A stretch of DNA of 36,451 bases from CAZAGD01 sp964484485 (GTDB lineage Bacteria > Desulfobacterota > SM23-61). Location: NCBI GenBank assembly GCA_964484485.1, contig CAZAGD010000085.1:1-36451 (forward strand), in the 5' to 3' direction. Below the pieces are notes generated by a model. It was not told the DNA's origin. It saw only the letters and a program-made list of their open reading frames with translations, and made no database searches. The position numbers and the translations under genes are program-made. Of this stretch, positions 1-8,191 are shown in pieces (the first letter of the stretch is position 1; the number at the start of each line of letters is the position of its first letter).

Positions 1-13
1 GGAAAAAATCAAT

Positions 14-2644
14 CTACTCTTGATTGCCTGTGCCAGCCAAGGCGAAAATCTTTCCTGGCCGAACTTTGCGGTAGACTTGTTCTGGCTTTTTCTTCTCTCC
101 ATTTACCATTAAAAGGTTACGCTCCACAGAAATTCCAAAAATAGCTTCATTCTCTTGTAAGTAAGGGAGCATAAGTTGCCAATCCTGGGCAGTGAGGGGA
201 ACAAATTCCCCCCCATTTAACTGCTCGTCTTGGAGAAGAAAATGGGGATCACGGATATAAATTGCTCCTCCTGCGGCCAGTGAAAAAAGGTTTGATCCAG
301 GATAAGGTGTGGTCTGCTCATGAATATTTCCATGTTCATCAAATTCGAGGCCATTGACAATGACAAATCCACCACCTTGGAGCGGATCTCCCGCCATAAA
401 AGATTCTGCTAAATAGTCCAAGCAAGTCCCATTAATCACCACCCGTGGTCGTCCCACCGCATTGATTAAAGGACGTCCTGCTGCATTTCCTAAAACATAA
501 ACAGTTCCGCCCTTTGCTCCGTAAAGAAAGGTCTGACCAACGTCCCCATAGATAACCATTTTCCCTGACTTCATGATTTGCCCCAATTGGTCCTGAGCAT
601 TCCCATGGACATAAATCTCCATCCCATCTATTCCCGATCCTAAATAATCTCCTGAGCTTCCATAAACATCGATACGTACGCTCGAAGTTTGGGGACCAAA
701 CCCGCAACCTATGAATCTCTGCCCTCGACAATTATAGACAATGAATCTCTGCCATCCTATATTAAATGCTCTCTGCATTAGATTTGCTAAACTTTCGTTT
801 CCTTCTGCAGGAAATGCGCCCCCATCCACGACCAGAATTTCTTCGCTTTCTTTCTTTTTTCTTAAAGCTGCTCTTTTCTCCCAATTTATCCGCAACATCA
901 TTGCCCCTGGGAAAGCATCAATTTCTGGTATAGAGGAAAAAATTTCCTCTAATCCAGCCAATAAAATCTCTTGTAGACAACTCCTCCGCTTTTTTCCGGG
1001 ATCGTATTGGAGATCGAGGAAATAAGTCAAAATTTTTATGGCTTTGATCCTCGACCCATCGCCAACATTGCTTAATTGACAAACTTCCTCTACGAATCTA
1101 TAAAAGTAATCATAATTCCAACCTTTAACTTGGGACCTGAAATAGTTGCAGAAAGTTTCTTCTTTTCCGCTGCGCAGATTTTCGGCAACTTCTCTTTTGA
1201 GGACTTCGTCATCTTTAGCCGAGAGTCCCCGAATTTTATGATCCCAGGAAATCTGGTCCTCTGGAAGGCCCAAAGGTTTACCAAATTTATCAGTGCCTAA
1301 AAGTTTTTTGCCGGTAATTCCATTTCCTCCATCTTGAATAGTAAAAATAAAAGCTCCTCCATCGGTATGACTCCCGCCCCGGGCGTTCCAGTATTTGTCG
1401 GCCAGGCGATGGAAACGAGAGTCTGCCTTCGCCAAACTGGATAAAGTGGCATCTATAGCTTGTTTCTCTGAACAGATTAACCCTACCTGCGCTTCTCCAG
1501 CACTGAACGCAAATACTTGGGGGCGTAACATAGCCGTATCAGTTATGCCAATAAGTTGAAAAATTTTCTGCCGCGGGACATGGCGAGCGATGATAAAAAA
1601 CCAGGGACCATCGGGAGAGCCATGGATATGCCGGAATTGTATTTCTCTGTATATCTTTTGTTTATCCCCGGGGAGATAATCAAAATCTAATTCAGTAGTG
1701 GGCGCCATGGCTTCAATTATATATTCCAAAGGATACCGGTATATTCTATTCCAGAGGTCAAAAAGGAGAACGGCCACTTCGGTATCGGTCAAAAAAAGGG
1801 GAGCTAAGTTATACTGATATAAATATTCACATACAGCCTGATAATTAGCAAAGTCGCCATTGTGGACTAAAGCCTCGTGCATCCCGGAGAAAGGATGAGC
1901 TCCTCCGGGGTGCCAAATTCTTCCTTTAGTAGGATAACGCTGGTGGGCTATCCAGATGTGGGCGCGCAAATTGTCTAATTTATAATATTGAGCAACCTGT
2001 TCCGCATATCCCACTATTTTCAGAATGAACATATTGCGGCCATGAGAAAGAACAAAGGCTTTCTTTTCCTGGGGATCACTGTAAAATTGTTTATTTAGAT
2101 GAAAGCTATTTTGATATATAAACTCATCTTCGGCCTCCCGCCCAGGAAGGTGAGTTAATAAATTCTCCTCCCGAAAACGCGCCAATATTTCTTTCTTTAC
2201 CCGCACAAAATAGCGGTATACATCGGGTGGCCTGACTTCTAATCCGGCCACTTCTCGATAGTCATTAAGGGTGGGAATTTTTTCATCATGATGTACTTCC
2301 AAATAAGGTTCAATAAAAGTTTTTTCTATTTGGGAACGGACGTTTTCATCTAAAAAGGCAATTTGTAAAAGGTAATCTTCTTCTAATATTTCAGCACTTA
2401 CTCCTAAATCCTCAGCACAAAGTCCTACAGCTGCAATTCCCCCGCCCTTACCATTACCCCGGTTATGCATTTGCCGCGATGGTGCAATTATGTGATGTCC
2501 ACTTACCGGTAAAGAAGAAGCAAAACCAGTAACTCCGCATCCTCCTTCTTCTTCAGCAGGCCAACGCCGCTCCACGGGAATTCCTTTGATCATTTCTCTC
2601 CGCGAAGCGATTATTCTCTGAATTCGCTGCCAGGGGTCTGCCAT
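14..2644 (-). CDS. Glutamate synthase subunit: class II glutaminase fused to GXGXG domain
   Basis: This 876-residue protein joins two parts of glutamate synthase that archaeal-type systems often keep as separate genes. The N-terminal class II amidotransferase would release ammonia from glutamine. Its likely nucleophile is Cys36 in GGCGVTGFA, so about 35 residues should be a cleaved propeptide, close to the length in classical GltB. The HNRGNGKGGG motif follows. The C-terminal third (roughly 645-800) shows the glycine-rich beta-helix repeats of the GXGXG domain (GCGFGPQ, YGDVGQTFLYGAKGG). The FMN domain that normally sits between them is the separate gene 15 bp upstream, so the two products should assemble. 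The start is ATG at 2644 with a weak purine-rich ribosome site. The stop lies 13 bp inside the window edge, so the gene is complete. Family assignment is firm; the interaction with the next gene product is inferred. Confidence 0.9.
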   Translation of the reverse strand: MADPWQRIQRIIASRREMIKGIPVERRWPAEEEGGCGVTGFASSLPVSGHHIIAPSRQMHNRGNGKGGGIAAVGLCAEDLGVSAEILEEDYLLQIAFLDENVRSQIEKTFIEPYLEVHHDEKIPTLNDYREVAGLEVRPPDVYRYFVRVKKEILARFREENLLTHLPGREAEDEFIYQNSFHLNKQFYSDPQEKKAFVLSHGRNMFILKIVGYAEQVAQYYKLDNLRAHIWIAHQRYPTKGRIWHPGGAHPFSGMHEALVHNGDFANYQAVCEYLYQYNLAPLFLTDTEVAVLLFDLWNRIYRYPLEYIIEAMAPTTELDFDYLPGDKQKIYREIQFRHIHGSPDGPWFFIIARHVPRQKIFQLIGITDTAMLRPQVFAFSAGEAQVGLICSEKQAIDATLSSLAKADSRFHRLADKYWNARGGSHTDGGAFIFTIQDGGNGITGKKLLGTDKFGKPLGLPEDQISWDHKIRGLSAKDDEVLKREVAENLRSGKEETFCNYFRSQVKGWNYDYFYRFVEEVCQLSNVGDGSRIKAIKILTYFLDLQYDPGKKRRSCLQEILLAGLEEIFSSIPEIDAFPGAMMLRINWEKRAALRKKKESEEILVVDGGAFPAEGNESLANLMQRAFNIGWQRFIVYNCRGQRFIGCGFGPQTSSVRIDVYGSSGDYLGSGIDGMEIYVHGNAQDQLGQIMKSGKMVIYGDVGQTFLYGAKGGTVYVLGNAAGRPLINAVGRPRVVINGTCLDYLAESFMAGDPLQGGGFVIVNGLEFDEHGNIHEQTTPYPGSNLFSLAAGGAIYIRDPHFLLQDEQLNGGEFVPLTAQDWQLMLPYLQENEAIFGISVERNLLMVNGEKKKPEQVYRKVRPGKIFALAGTGNQE

Positions 2645-2659
2645 TTTTCTTTTTCTCGG

Positions 2660-4198
2660 TTAATTATTTCTCCTATTATTTTCCTTAATTATTGGCCGCA
2701 AATCGTCCTCAACTAAATTTTCTTGCGCATAGTCGAGATGGTAAAGCAAATCAGTTCGGCCCACAAGTTCTCTTATGCTCTTTAAGCCTAAAATTTTTAG
2801 AATAGCTATGAGCTGTCTCCGCCAAGCGGCATAAAGATTTATTATTCTTTGGGCTCCCCAATCTTTATCCAGCAATCGGGAAAGTTCCGGGTCTGTCGTA
2901 GCTATCCCGCGGGGGCATCCTCGCCCGCTTTCACAATTACGGCAGCGAATACATTCTAAAGCCACCAGGTCTGCTGTACCGATGACTGCGCCATCAGCAC
3001 CTAAAGCAATGGCCTTAGCTATATCATAGGCGGTGCGGATGCCGCCGCTAACCATCAGGGTAATTTGATCGCGAATTCCTTCCTCTTTTAAAAAGCGGTG
3101 CACCTTAGGAATAGCGTATTCTATGGGCATAGCAATATTTTTCTTAGCAATGTCCGGGGCAGCCCCTGTTCCTCCGTAGCTACCATCTAAATGAATAATA
3201 TGAGCACCTGCATAATAAATACCTACAGCCACCATGTCTACATCTGTGGGCGTGGAGACTTTAACCGCTACCAAACAGTGGGGATTTACTTCCTTTATCC
3301 AATCTACATGCTTTTTATGATCCTCAACTGAATAGACACTGTGAAAAGGGAAAGGAGAAAACAAAGAACTTCCAGCTACTGCTTCCCGCATTAGCGCCAC
3401 AGCGGGAGTTACTTTATCACCTAAAAGATGACCCCCTAAGCCAGGCTTTGCTCCCTGGGCATATTTAAACTCTACGATTCTTACTCTTTTTATTGTTTCC
3501 TCGCGCACGCCAAATAGCCCCGTGGCCACTTGGGTGATCATATGGTGGTCATATTGGCGTAGTTCCTCCGGGTAGCCACCTTCTCCAGTACAAGTAAAAG
3601 TATCCCAAGCTTCTGCCGCTTTTGCCCGACAGAGCATGGTGGTTAGGCTTACGGAACCAAAAGACATTCCGCCACCATAAAAAGGAAGGGCAATTTCAAC
3701 TTGCGGGCGGCCATCTTTTCGTCTATTAAGAAGAAGAGAAATCGGCACTTCCTCATCATCGCTTATTTGACCTACCGCCGTAGAGGGGGGGAAACGGAAA
3801 CGCAGCCGATCAAATCCTCCTCCAGATTCTCCAACCCGATACTCTACGTCAGTATAAGGCAAAGTACCCGTTTCGGCCTGCTGCCAAGTAGCGATAAGCA
3901 AATCTGGGGTCCAACGATAATCCTTAAGGGCTGCCAAACTGGGATTTAAAGAAAGGGACAGGGCCCCTTGCGGGCACCGGTTCAAGCAACAGAACTCATA
4001 CTCTCGGCAAGAAGGCCCCCAGCATAACTCATCATCAGGACTTAACATTTTCTTTCCCAATTGCTGGTGTACTCCTTGAGGACAAAGCTGGGCGCAAAGC
4101 CCACAGTGTTGGCATTCTTTTCCCCTATAGATCTTATATTTGCCCAGGGGATTGCGGAAGCGCGAGCGGGCATTTTCAATTTTGGGTAGCCGAGACAT
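2660..4198 (-). CDS. gltB: Ferredoxin-FMN glutamate synthase catalytic subunit (archaeal-type GltB2)
   Basis: This 512-residue protein should convert 2-oxoglutarate plus ammonia to glutamate on FMN. The first 60 residues carry ferredoxin-like cysteines (CQHCGLCAQLCPQG, then CWGPSC and CCLNRCPQG). The glutamate synthase central domain follows, with intact landmarks: YAQGAKPGLGG, SPFPFHSVYSVEDHKKH, LDGSYGGTGAAP, SGGIRTAYDIAKAIALGAD, and CIRCRNCESGRGCPRGIAT, the expected 3Fe-4S cluster site. The start is ATG at 4198, preceded by AGAGGAG. The gene overlaps the upstream paralogue by 23 bp, which suggests coupled translation. Its glutaminase/GXGXG partner is directly downstream. There is no FAD/NAD(P)H GltD subunit nearby, so electrons probably come from ferredoxin or through the neighbouring Fe-S proteins; that is inference. 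Confidence 0.9.
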   Translation of the reverse strand: MSRLPKIENARSRFRNPLGKYKIYRGKECQHCGLCAQLCPQGVHQQLGKKMLSPDDELCWGPSCREYEFCCLNRCPQGALSLSLNPSLAALKDYRWTPDLLIATWQQAETGTLPYTDVEYRVGESGGGFDRLRFRFPPSTAVGQISDDEEVPISLLLNRRKDGRPQVEIALPFYGGGMSFGSVSLTTMLCRAKAAEAWDTFTCTGEGGYPEELRQYDHHMITQVATGLFGVREETIKRVRIVEFKYAQGAKPGLGGHLLGDKVTPAVALMREAVAGSSLFSPFPFHSVYSVEDHKKHVDWIKEVNPHCLVAVKVSTPTDVDMVAVGIYYAGAHIIHLDGSYGGTGAAPDIAKKNIAMPIEYAIPKVHRFLKEEGIRDQITLMVSGGIRTAYDIAKAIALGADGAVIGTADLVALECIRCRNCESGRGCPRGIATTDPELSRLLDKDWGAQRIINLYAAWRRQLIAILKILGLKSIRELVGRTDLLYHLDYAQENLVEDDLRPIIKENNRRNN

Positions 4199-5615
4199 AA
4201 TTCTCCTCTTGGGTTTTGCTGACTAGGCCGAAAATTTGCCCAAAAGTTTCTTGCTCAATTTCAGCCAAAAATATCGCCCGACCAGACTCTCCCCTTAGAC
4301 GACGCACATCTCTTATCCCCATAGCTCCCAATACTTCCAGAATCTGCCCATGCCAGGCGGCCAGGAGATTAACTACTCTTTGTCTAGCCCAATCTGGGTT
4401 AGCATTTTCTATTTCTACTGGACATGATCTACCTTTTAGACACCCACGACAAAGGCGACACTCCATTGCCAAAAGAAGCGGCAAATCGATGGAAACAAGG
4501 TCAGCCCCGCAAATTATTGCTTTGGCCAGGTGCTCTGCTAAGGCTATACCACCGCCAAAAATTAAGGTCACTTGGTCACGACATTTTTCTTTAACTAGAC
4601 GCAAGTGTATTTTTCTGATCATATCTTTAAGAAACAACTGCGGTGGAGAACCTGGGGTTTTTCCCTGTTCATCCGCTAAAAGGTGGATAATCTCGCTACC
4701 CAGGTCGACTAAATCCAGCACGATATCTTCTGCTTGCCCAAGCAGAGGAATTCTTATGATAACTAATATTTGGGGGTTAATTTTTTTGATATCCTTTACT
4801 ATGTTCATTGTCTGCTGGCGGTCTAAATAAGGAACCTGGACCAGGCGCACTTTCGAAAGCAGCTGATAATGATCTTTTCCCAAAGCAGGCAGGAAAGGAA
4901 TTAACCAAGGGGTGAATTGCTCCAGATTTCCTTCCATTTCTTCTGCTTTTACAATCATGAGTGTATTGACTTCCTGAGCTCCTTGTCCCAAGGCCGCCAA
5001 CTGAGGCAGCCGATAGGCTTGTAAAGGCAGAAGATCGAAAATGAGAGGTAAAGAGATCTCTACCCGAGGTGGAAGCTCTTTCAGTAAATTTTGCAGATTA
5101 GCTTGATCTTCTGGGAAAATAAAAGGTCCTGGGTTTTTTCCCAAATCCACAGCAGTACTGATATATTCCCGGCCATGAATACCATCGCGCGTAGGCCGAA
5201 CTATTTCCGACATATCTGTCCACATGGAATCAAAGTGGGGACCAGCAAAGGGACCATTATATCCCCCACCCGACACCGGAATGCGTCCTGTTTCCGCTTG
5301 GGCCCGATTACTAGCTATAATTTCGGGTGTCCAATATTCATCTCCCTGCAGCCAATATTCTGGATTAGCCGTTTTTAATAAAATTTTTCCATAACAACTC
5401 TGGACGCAACGAAAGCAGTTGCGGCAAAGGCTGTCTGCTGTGTCCCCAAGGTCCCGTTCATTAAATCTTCTTTTTTTAAATACCTCATAGGGGCAATTCT
5501 TTTTCACACATTTGAAGCAATGCAAACAACCGGCACCTTCTATTATTCCAAATGGTCTCGGGCTTATAAAGCGCGCGGGGGTTGGTTTTGGGTGCAAAAA
5601 ATATTTGCGCGGCAT
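4176..5615 (-). CDS. Degenerate paralogue of the FMN/Fe-S glutamate synthase subunit
   Basis: This 479-residue protein has the same layout as the next gene: N-terminal ferredoxin cysteines (CLHCFKCVKKNCP, CRNCFRCVQSC), a TIM-barrel-like middle, and a C-terminal cluster site CRLCRGCLKGRSCPVEI followed by the same RVVNLLAAWHGQI tail. Local similarity is clear (YWTPEIIASNRAQAETGRIP against the partner's WTPDLLIATWQQAETGTLP). The catalytic landmarks are lost, however. The QGAKPGLGG loop is replaced around VRLVQVPYLD, and GGTGAAP by GKTPGSPP. The reading frame is intact with a good ribosome site (GGAGAGATT before ATG 5615), so it does not look like a decaying pseudogene. A structural or electron-transfer partner of the active subunit is the best guess; retained FMN binding is unknown. 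Confidence 0.75.
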   Translation of the reverse strand: MPRKYFLHPKPTPARFISPRPFGIIEGAGCLHCFKCVKKNCPYEVFKKRRFNERDLGDTADSLCRNCFRCVQSCYGKILLKTANPEYWLQGDEYWTPEIIASNRAQAETGRIPVSGGGYNGPFAGPHFDSMWTDMSEIVRPTRDGIHGREYISTAVDLGKNPGPFIFPEDQANLQNLLKELPPRVEISLPLIFDLLPLQAYRLPQLAALGQGAQEVNTLMIVKAEEMEGNLEQFTPWLIPFLPALGKDHYQLLSKVRLVQVPYLDRQQTMNIVKDIKKINPQILVIIRIPLLGQAEDIVLDLVDLGSEIIHLLADEQGKTPGSPPQLFLKDMIRKIHLRLVKEKCRDQVTLIFGGGIALAEHLAKAIICGADLVSIDLPLLLAMECRLCRGCLKGRSCPVEIENANPDWARQRVVNLLAAWHGQILEVLGAMGIRDVRRLRGESGRAIFLAEIEQETFGQIFGLVSKTQEENYVSATQN

Positions 5616-5671
5616 AATCTCTCCTTGGTCTACAATCCGCTATAATTAGGCCTTAGATCAGAAATGCTAAT

Positions 5672-6046
5672 TTAGGTCTGGGGAAAAATATTTTTTAGCC
5701 AATTGATAAACTTCTCCTCCATTTCGGCAGAAGTCTCCATGCCCTCACTGAAATATTGCAGAATAGAATCTTCGGCCCTAATTTCTTTTAAAATCCTATG
5801 AGTGTAGCGAATTCGGCCGCGGGCAACTTCATGGCCATTAAAGTATAAACAATCTTTGTCCGCACACCCCCAAACTGCCACTCCTTTAGCGCCAGTTTCT
5901 ATGGCTTTTAGCAAATGGATAACCTCCAACTTTGCTAAACAGGGCAAAGCAACGGTTTTCGTCTCTACTCCCTTAGGAAAAATTTGGAAATTTAAGAGGT
6001 CCTTTATCTTATCTTTTTGTGTAGCACAGTAAAAAATTACTAACAT
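5672..6046 (-). CDS. MvhD/FlpD-like hydrogenase iron-sulfur subunit
   Basis: This 124-residue protein resembles the delta subunit of methyl-viologen hydrogenase (MvhD/FlpD), a small [2Fe-2S] protein that passes electrons to heterodisulfide-reductase-type or other flavoprotein complexes. Visible family features are a conserved Cys in ALPC, the GAKGVAVWGCADKDCLYFNG block (family form GADGVLVxGCxxGDCHYxxGN) and the following ARGRIRYTHRILKEI helix. The usual N-terminal CxxC is reduced to a single cysteine (FYCATQ), so cluster ligation may differ. It lies 56 bp upstream of the glutamate synthase genes on the same strand and 154 bp after glnA. No hydrogenase, HdrA or formate dehydrogenase is in view. 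A role in feeding electrons to glutamate synthase is an attractive inference from position only. Confidence 0.7.
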   Translation of the reverse strand: MLVIFYCATQKDKIKDLLNFQIFPKGVETKTVALPCLAKLEVIHLLKAIETGAKGVAVWGCADKDCLYFNGHEVARGRIRYTHRILKEIRAEDSILQYFSEGMETSAEMEEKFINWLKNIFPQT

Positions 6047-6130
6047 TTATTTATCTGTAATTTCCAAATATTTAATAGTTAAATTTAATAATTTACTTTA
6101 ATATTTTTAAAACTGCATTCTTATCTTTTC

Positions 6131-6166
6131 CTGGCCAGTTTCTCTTTTTGCTTAGAAACTGGCCAG
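6131..6166. repeat. Perfect 13-bp inverted repeat between glnA and the mvhD-like gene
   Basis: CTGGCCAGTTTCT (6131-6143) and AGAAACTGGCCAG (6154-6166) are exact reverse complements around a 10-base T-rich loop. The hairpin lies 35 bp past the end of glnA. No T-run follows it on the minus strand, so it is not a standard intrinsic terminator. It could be an mRNA-processing or 3'-stabilising structure that sets a glnA level different from the downstream genes, or a protein-binding site. Confidence 0.7.
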
Positions 6167-6200
6167 CTTAAATGCTTCCACTTTTGCTTAATTTATTGCT

Positions 6201-7529
6201 TTAGAGGATCGGCAGGTACTTTTCCAATTCGTAAGAAGTTATTTGAATTCGGTAACGATCCCATTCCAATTTTTTATTTTCGATGAAATGTTCAAAGATA
6301 TGATCTCCCAAAGCCTCCCTAACTAATTTGCTTTTTTCCGTAAGTTGAATTGCTTCTAAAAGACTTCCAGGAAGTTGTTTAATACCCCTTCTTTCCCGTT
6401 CCGCAGCGCTCATCTTATAAACGTTCTCTTCCACTGGTTCCGGCGGCGTAATTCTTTCTTTAATACCCGCCAATCCAGCCGCTAACATAACTGAAAAAGC
6501 CAGATAGGGATTACAGGCCGGATCTGGGCTGCGAAATTCGATCCGCGTCGCTTCTTCTTTACCTGGTTTATACATGGGCACTCTTATTAAATCAGACCTA
6601 TTCTTCTGGGCCCAAGAAAGATAGACCGGAGCTTCATATCCTGGAACAAGCCGCTTATAAGAATTCACCCATTGACAGGTGACGGAAGTAATTTCCGGTG
6701 CATATTTCAATAAGCCACCTATAAAGTATAGGGCAGTATCAGAAAGATGGTATTTGCCCTGTGGGTCAAAAAAGGCATTTCGCGGTCCTCGGAACAATGA
6801 CATGTGCGTATGCATACCTGAGCCATTTTCTCCGAAAAGTGGCTTAGGCATAAAAGTGGCATAGACGCCTTGTCGATAAGCCACTTCTTTGACCACTAAC
6901 CGATAAGTCATTACATTATCCGCCATGGTTAAGGCTTCCTCATAACGCATATCAATCTCGTGCTGGGAAGGAGCTACTTCATGGTGAGAATATTCTATTT
7001 TCATACCCAAGGCTTCACAGAAGAGAACTGTTTCCCGGCGCAAATCTAAAGCCTCATCCCGCGGAATTAAATCAAAATACCCACCCTTATCCAAAATTTC
7101 CGGCTTATATGGATCTTTAAAATAAAAATATTCTAACTCTGGTCCGACGTAATATGTGAACCCCATTTCTTTAGCTTTTTCTAAATTTTTCTTTAAAACA
7201 TACCGCGGATCGCCAGCAAAGGGTTGACCGTCAGGAGTATAAATATCGCAAAAGACCCGCGCTACTCCCTTTTCCTTAGGTCGCCAAGGTAAAATGGCAA
7301 AAGTGGCTGGATCAGGTACAGCTATCATATCACTTTCATCAATGCGCACAAATCCTTCAATAGACGATCCATCGAACCCAATTCCTTCATTAAAAGCCTT
7401 CTCAATTTCTTCCTTGGGCACAGTGAAACTTTTTAAAAACCCCAAAATATCTGTAAACCAAAGTTTGATGAACTTTATATCGTTCTCCTCAATCATCTTT
7501 ATCACGCGGCTATAATCTTTTGGAGACAT
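6201..7529 (-). CDS. glnA: Glutamine synthetase, type I (alpha subtype)
   Basis: This 442-residue enzyme joins glutamate and ammonia to make glutamine with ATP. Class I motifs are present: GFDGSSIEGF near residue 50, the metal-site block with ELEYFYF, ENGSGMHTHMSLF, and the C-terminal EFRSPDPACNPYLAFSVM. The length and C-terminus (FEHFIENKKLEWDRYR... YELEKYLPIL) fit the short GSI-alpha group. The tyrosine-adenylylation motif NLYDLP of the beta group is replaced by NVYKMSAAE, so GlnE-type control is not expected. ATG 7529 follows AAAAGGAGGAATAG. The gene sits 90 bp after a small NtrC-C-terminus-like gene, probably in one transcript with it, and is followed by a strong hairpin before the glutamate synthase genes. 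Identification is secure. Confidence 0.97.
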   Translation of the reverse strand: MSPKDYSRVIKMIEENDIKFIKLWFTDILGFLKSFTVPKEEIEKAFNEGIGFDGSSIEGFVRIDESDMIAVPDPATFAILPWRPKEKGVARVFCDIYTPDGQPFAGDPRYVLKKNLEKAKEMGFTYYVGPELEYFYFKDPYKPEILDKGGYFDLIPRDEALDLRRETVLFCEALGMKIEYSHHEVAPSQHEIDMRYEEALTMADNVMTYRLVVKEVAYRQGVYATFMPKPLFGENGSGMHTHMSLFRGPRNAFFDPQGKYHLSDTALYFIGGLLKYAPEITSVTCQWVNSYKRLVPGYEAPVYLSWAQKNRSDLIRVPMYKPGKEEATRIEFRSPDPACNPYLAFSVMLAAGLAGIKERITPPEPVEENVYKMSAAERERRGIKQLPGSLLEAIQLTEKSKLVREALGDHIFEHFIENKKLEWDRYRIQITSYELEKYLPIL

Positions 7530-7618
7530 CTATTCCTCCTTTTCTATCTCTTTTTTATAATTTCTCTTACCTTTTTAATTTTCATACTTCCTTTACTTCA
7601 TTTCGAACATTCACTTTT

Positions 7619-7954
7619 TTATTCAGCAACCACCCTGGAAACAATGGCCAACTCCTTTATTTTTCGGCGCAATGTGTTTCTGTTTATCCCTAAACGGTGG
7701 GCAACTTTCACTTGATTTCCTTTCTCTTCTTCCATAACAATCGCAATTAATAATCTCTCCACCTTGTTGATAATATGCTCATAAATACCCGGGCCGTTTA
7801 TTTCTCTAATGAGCTCTTTTAAAATTTGCCGCACGGCCTCTTCCCAAGAAACCTTTCCTGCCGGAATTTCTCCCGTGCCTTTAGCATTTTTGACTATCTT
7901 GGTGAACAAATTTTGTCCCTGATTTTTGTCTTCGACTAATAATATAGCTGCCAT
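7619..7954 (-). CDS. Small DNA-binding protein resembling the NtrC C-terminal (Fis-type) domain
   Basis: The preferred start is ATG at 7954, because AAGGTGG lies 5 bases before it; an upstream TTG at 7999 lacks such a site. The 111-residue product has a Fis-type helix-turn-helix near its end, with GNQVKVAHRLGINRNTLRRK. Upstream of it is an amphipathic dimerisation region (SWEEAVRQILKEL... YEHIINKVERLLI) laid out like the tail of NtrC. The receiver and AAA+ domains are absent, though the first residues (MAAILLVEDKN) look like the start of a receiver domain. It could be an internal-deletion relative of NtrC. It precedes glnA and likely binds NtrC-type sites without activating sigma-54 polymerase, either competing with or helping a full activator. 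Function is inferred. Confidence 0.75.
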   Translation of the reverse strand: MAAILLVEDKNQGQNLFTKIVKNAKGTGEIPAGKVSWEEAVRQILKELIREINGPGIYEHIINKVERLLIAIVMEEEKGNQVKVAHRLGINRNTLRRKIKELAIVSRVVAE

Positions 7955-7991
7955 TTTTCCCACCTTGCTCTCAGCACATTTGTTCTTTATT

Positions 7992-8042
7992 TTAAGCAAT
8001 CTTCATACCAATATAACCACTCTTCTTTAAATCACCTCCTTT
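7992..8042 (-). promoter_or_regulatory. Perfect Shine-Dalgarno with tandem mini-ORFs in the leader
   Basis: AAAGGAGGTGAT (minus strand, 8031-8042) matches the 16S rRNA tail over 12 bases, yet no long reading frame begins at a normal distance. Fourteen bases later a GTG opens a 5-codon frame (8003-8020, stop TGA). Its stop overlaps an ATG that opens a 4-codon frame (7992-8006, stop TAA). The Fis-type gene starts about 40 bases further on. This could be a leader peptide or ribosome standby site; spacing is not ideal. Confidence 0.3.
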
Positions 8043-8119
8043 CCCATACACGGGCCGAAAATAAAAGTATATATTTATTGATTCATTAGCTACCATCCCT
8101 CCAAGCTTACTCTAAAACC

Positions 8120-8163
8120 ATTCTGGCGAAAATATGATGATATTTTTTGGTCATGACCAGAAT
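8120..8163. repeat. Nested inverted repeats downstream of glnD
   Basis: ATTCTGG (8120-8126) pairs with CCAGAAT (8157-8163). Inside lie AAAATAT-GATG-ATATTTT (8129-8146) and the exact 12-bp palindrome TGGTCATGACCA (8148-8159). The block is about 30 bp past the glnD stop and 165 bp upstream of the Fis-type gene. It could end glnD transcription or be an operator for the glnA operon; nothing decides between them. Confidence 0.5.
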
Positions 8164-8191
8164 AAAAAATAGGCATATTGCTTAAAAAAAG

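Noticed and set aside
4176..5615. Pseudogene call for the second FMN/Fe-S protein
   Set aside because: The frame is unbroken over 479 codons, all cluster cysteines are kept and the ribosome site is good.
6201..7529. Adenylylation control of glutamine synthetase by GlnE
   Set aside because: The NLYDLP site is replaced by NVYKMS and the length fits the alpha subtype.
8087..8104. GG-N10-GC sequence on the minus strand upstream of the glnA operon as a sigma-54 promoter
   Set aside because: Only the GG and GC and a few flanking bases match; the TTGGCAC and TTGC context is missing.
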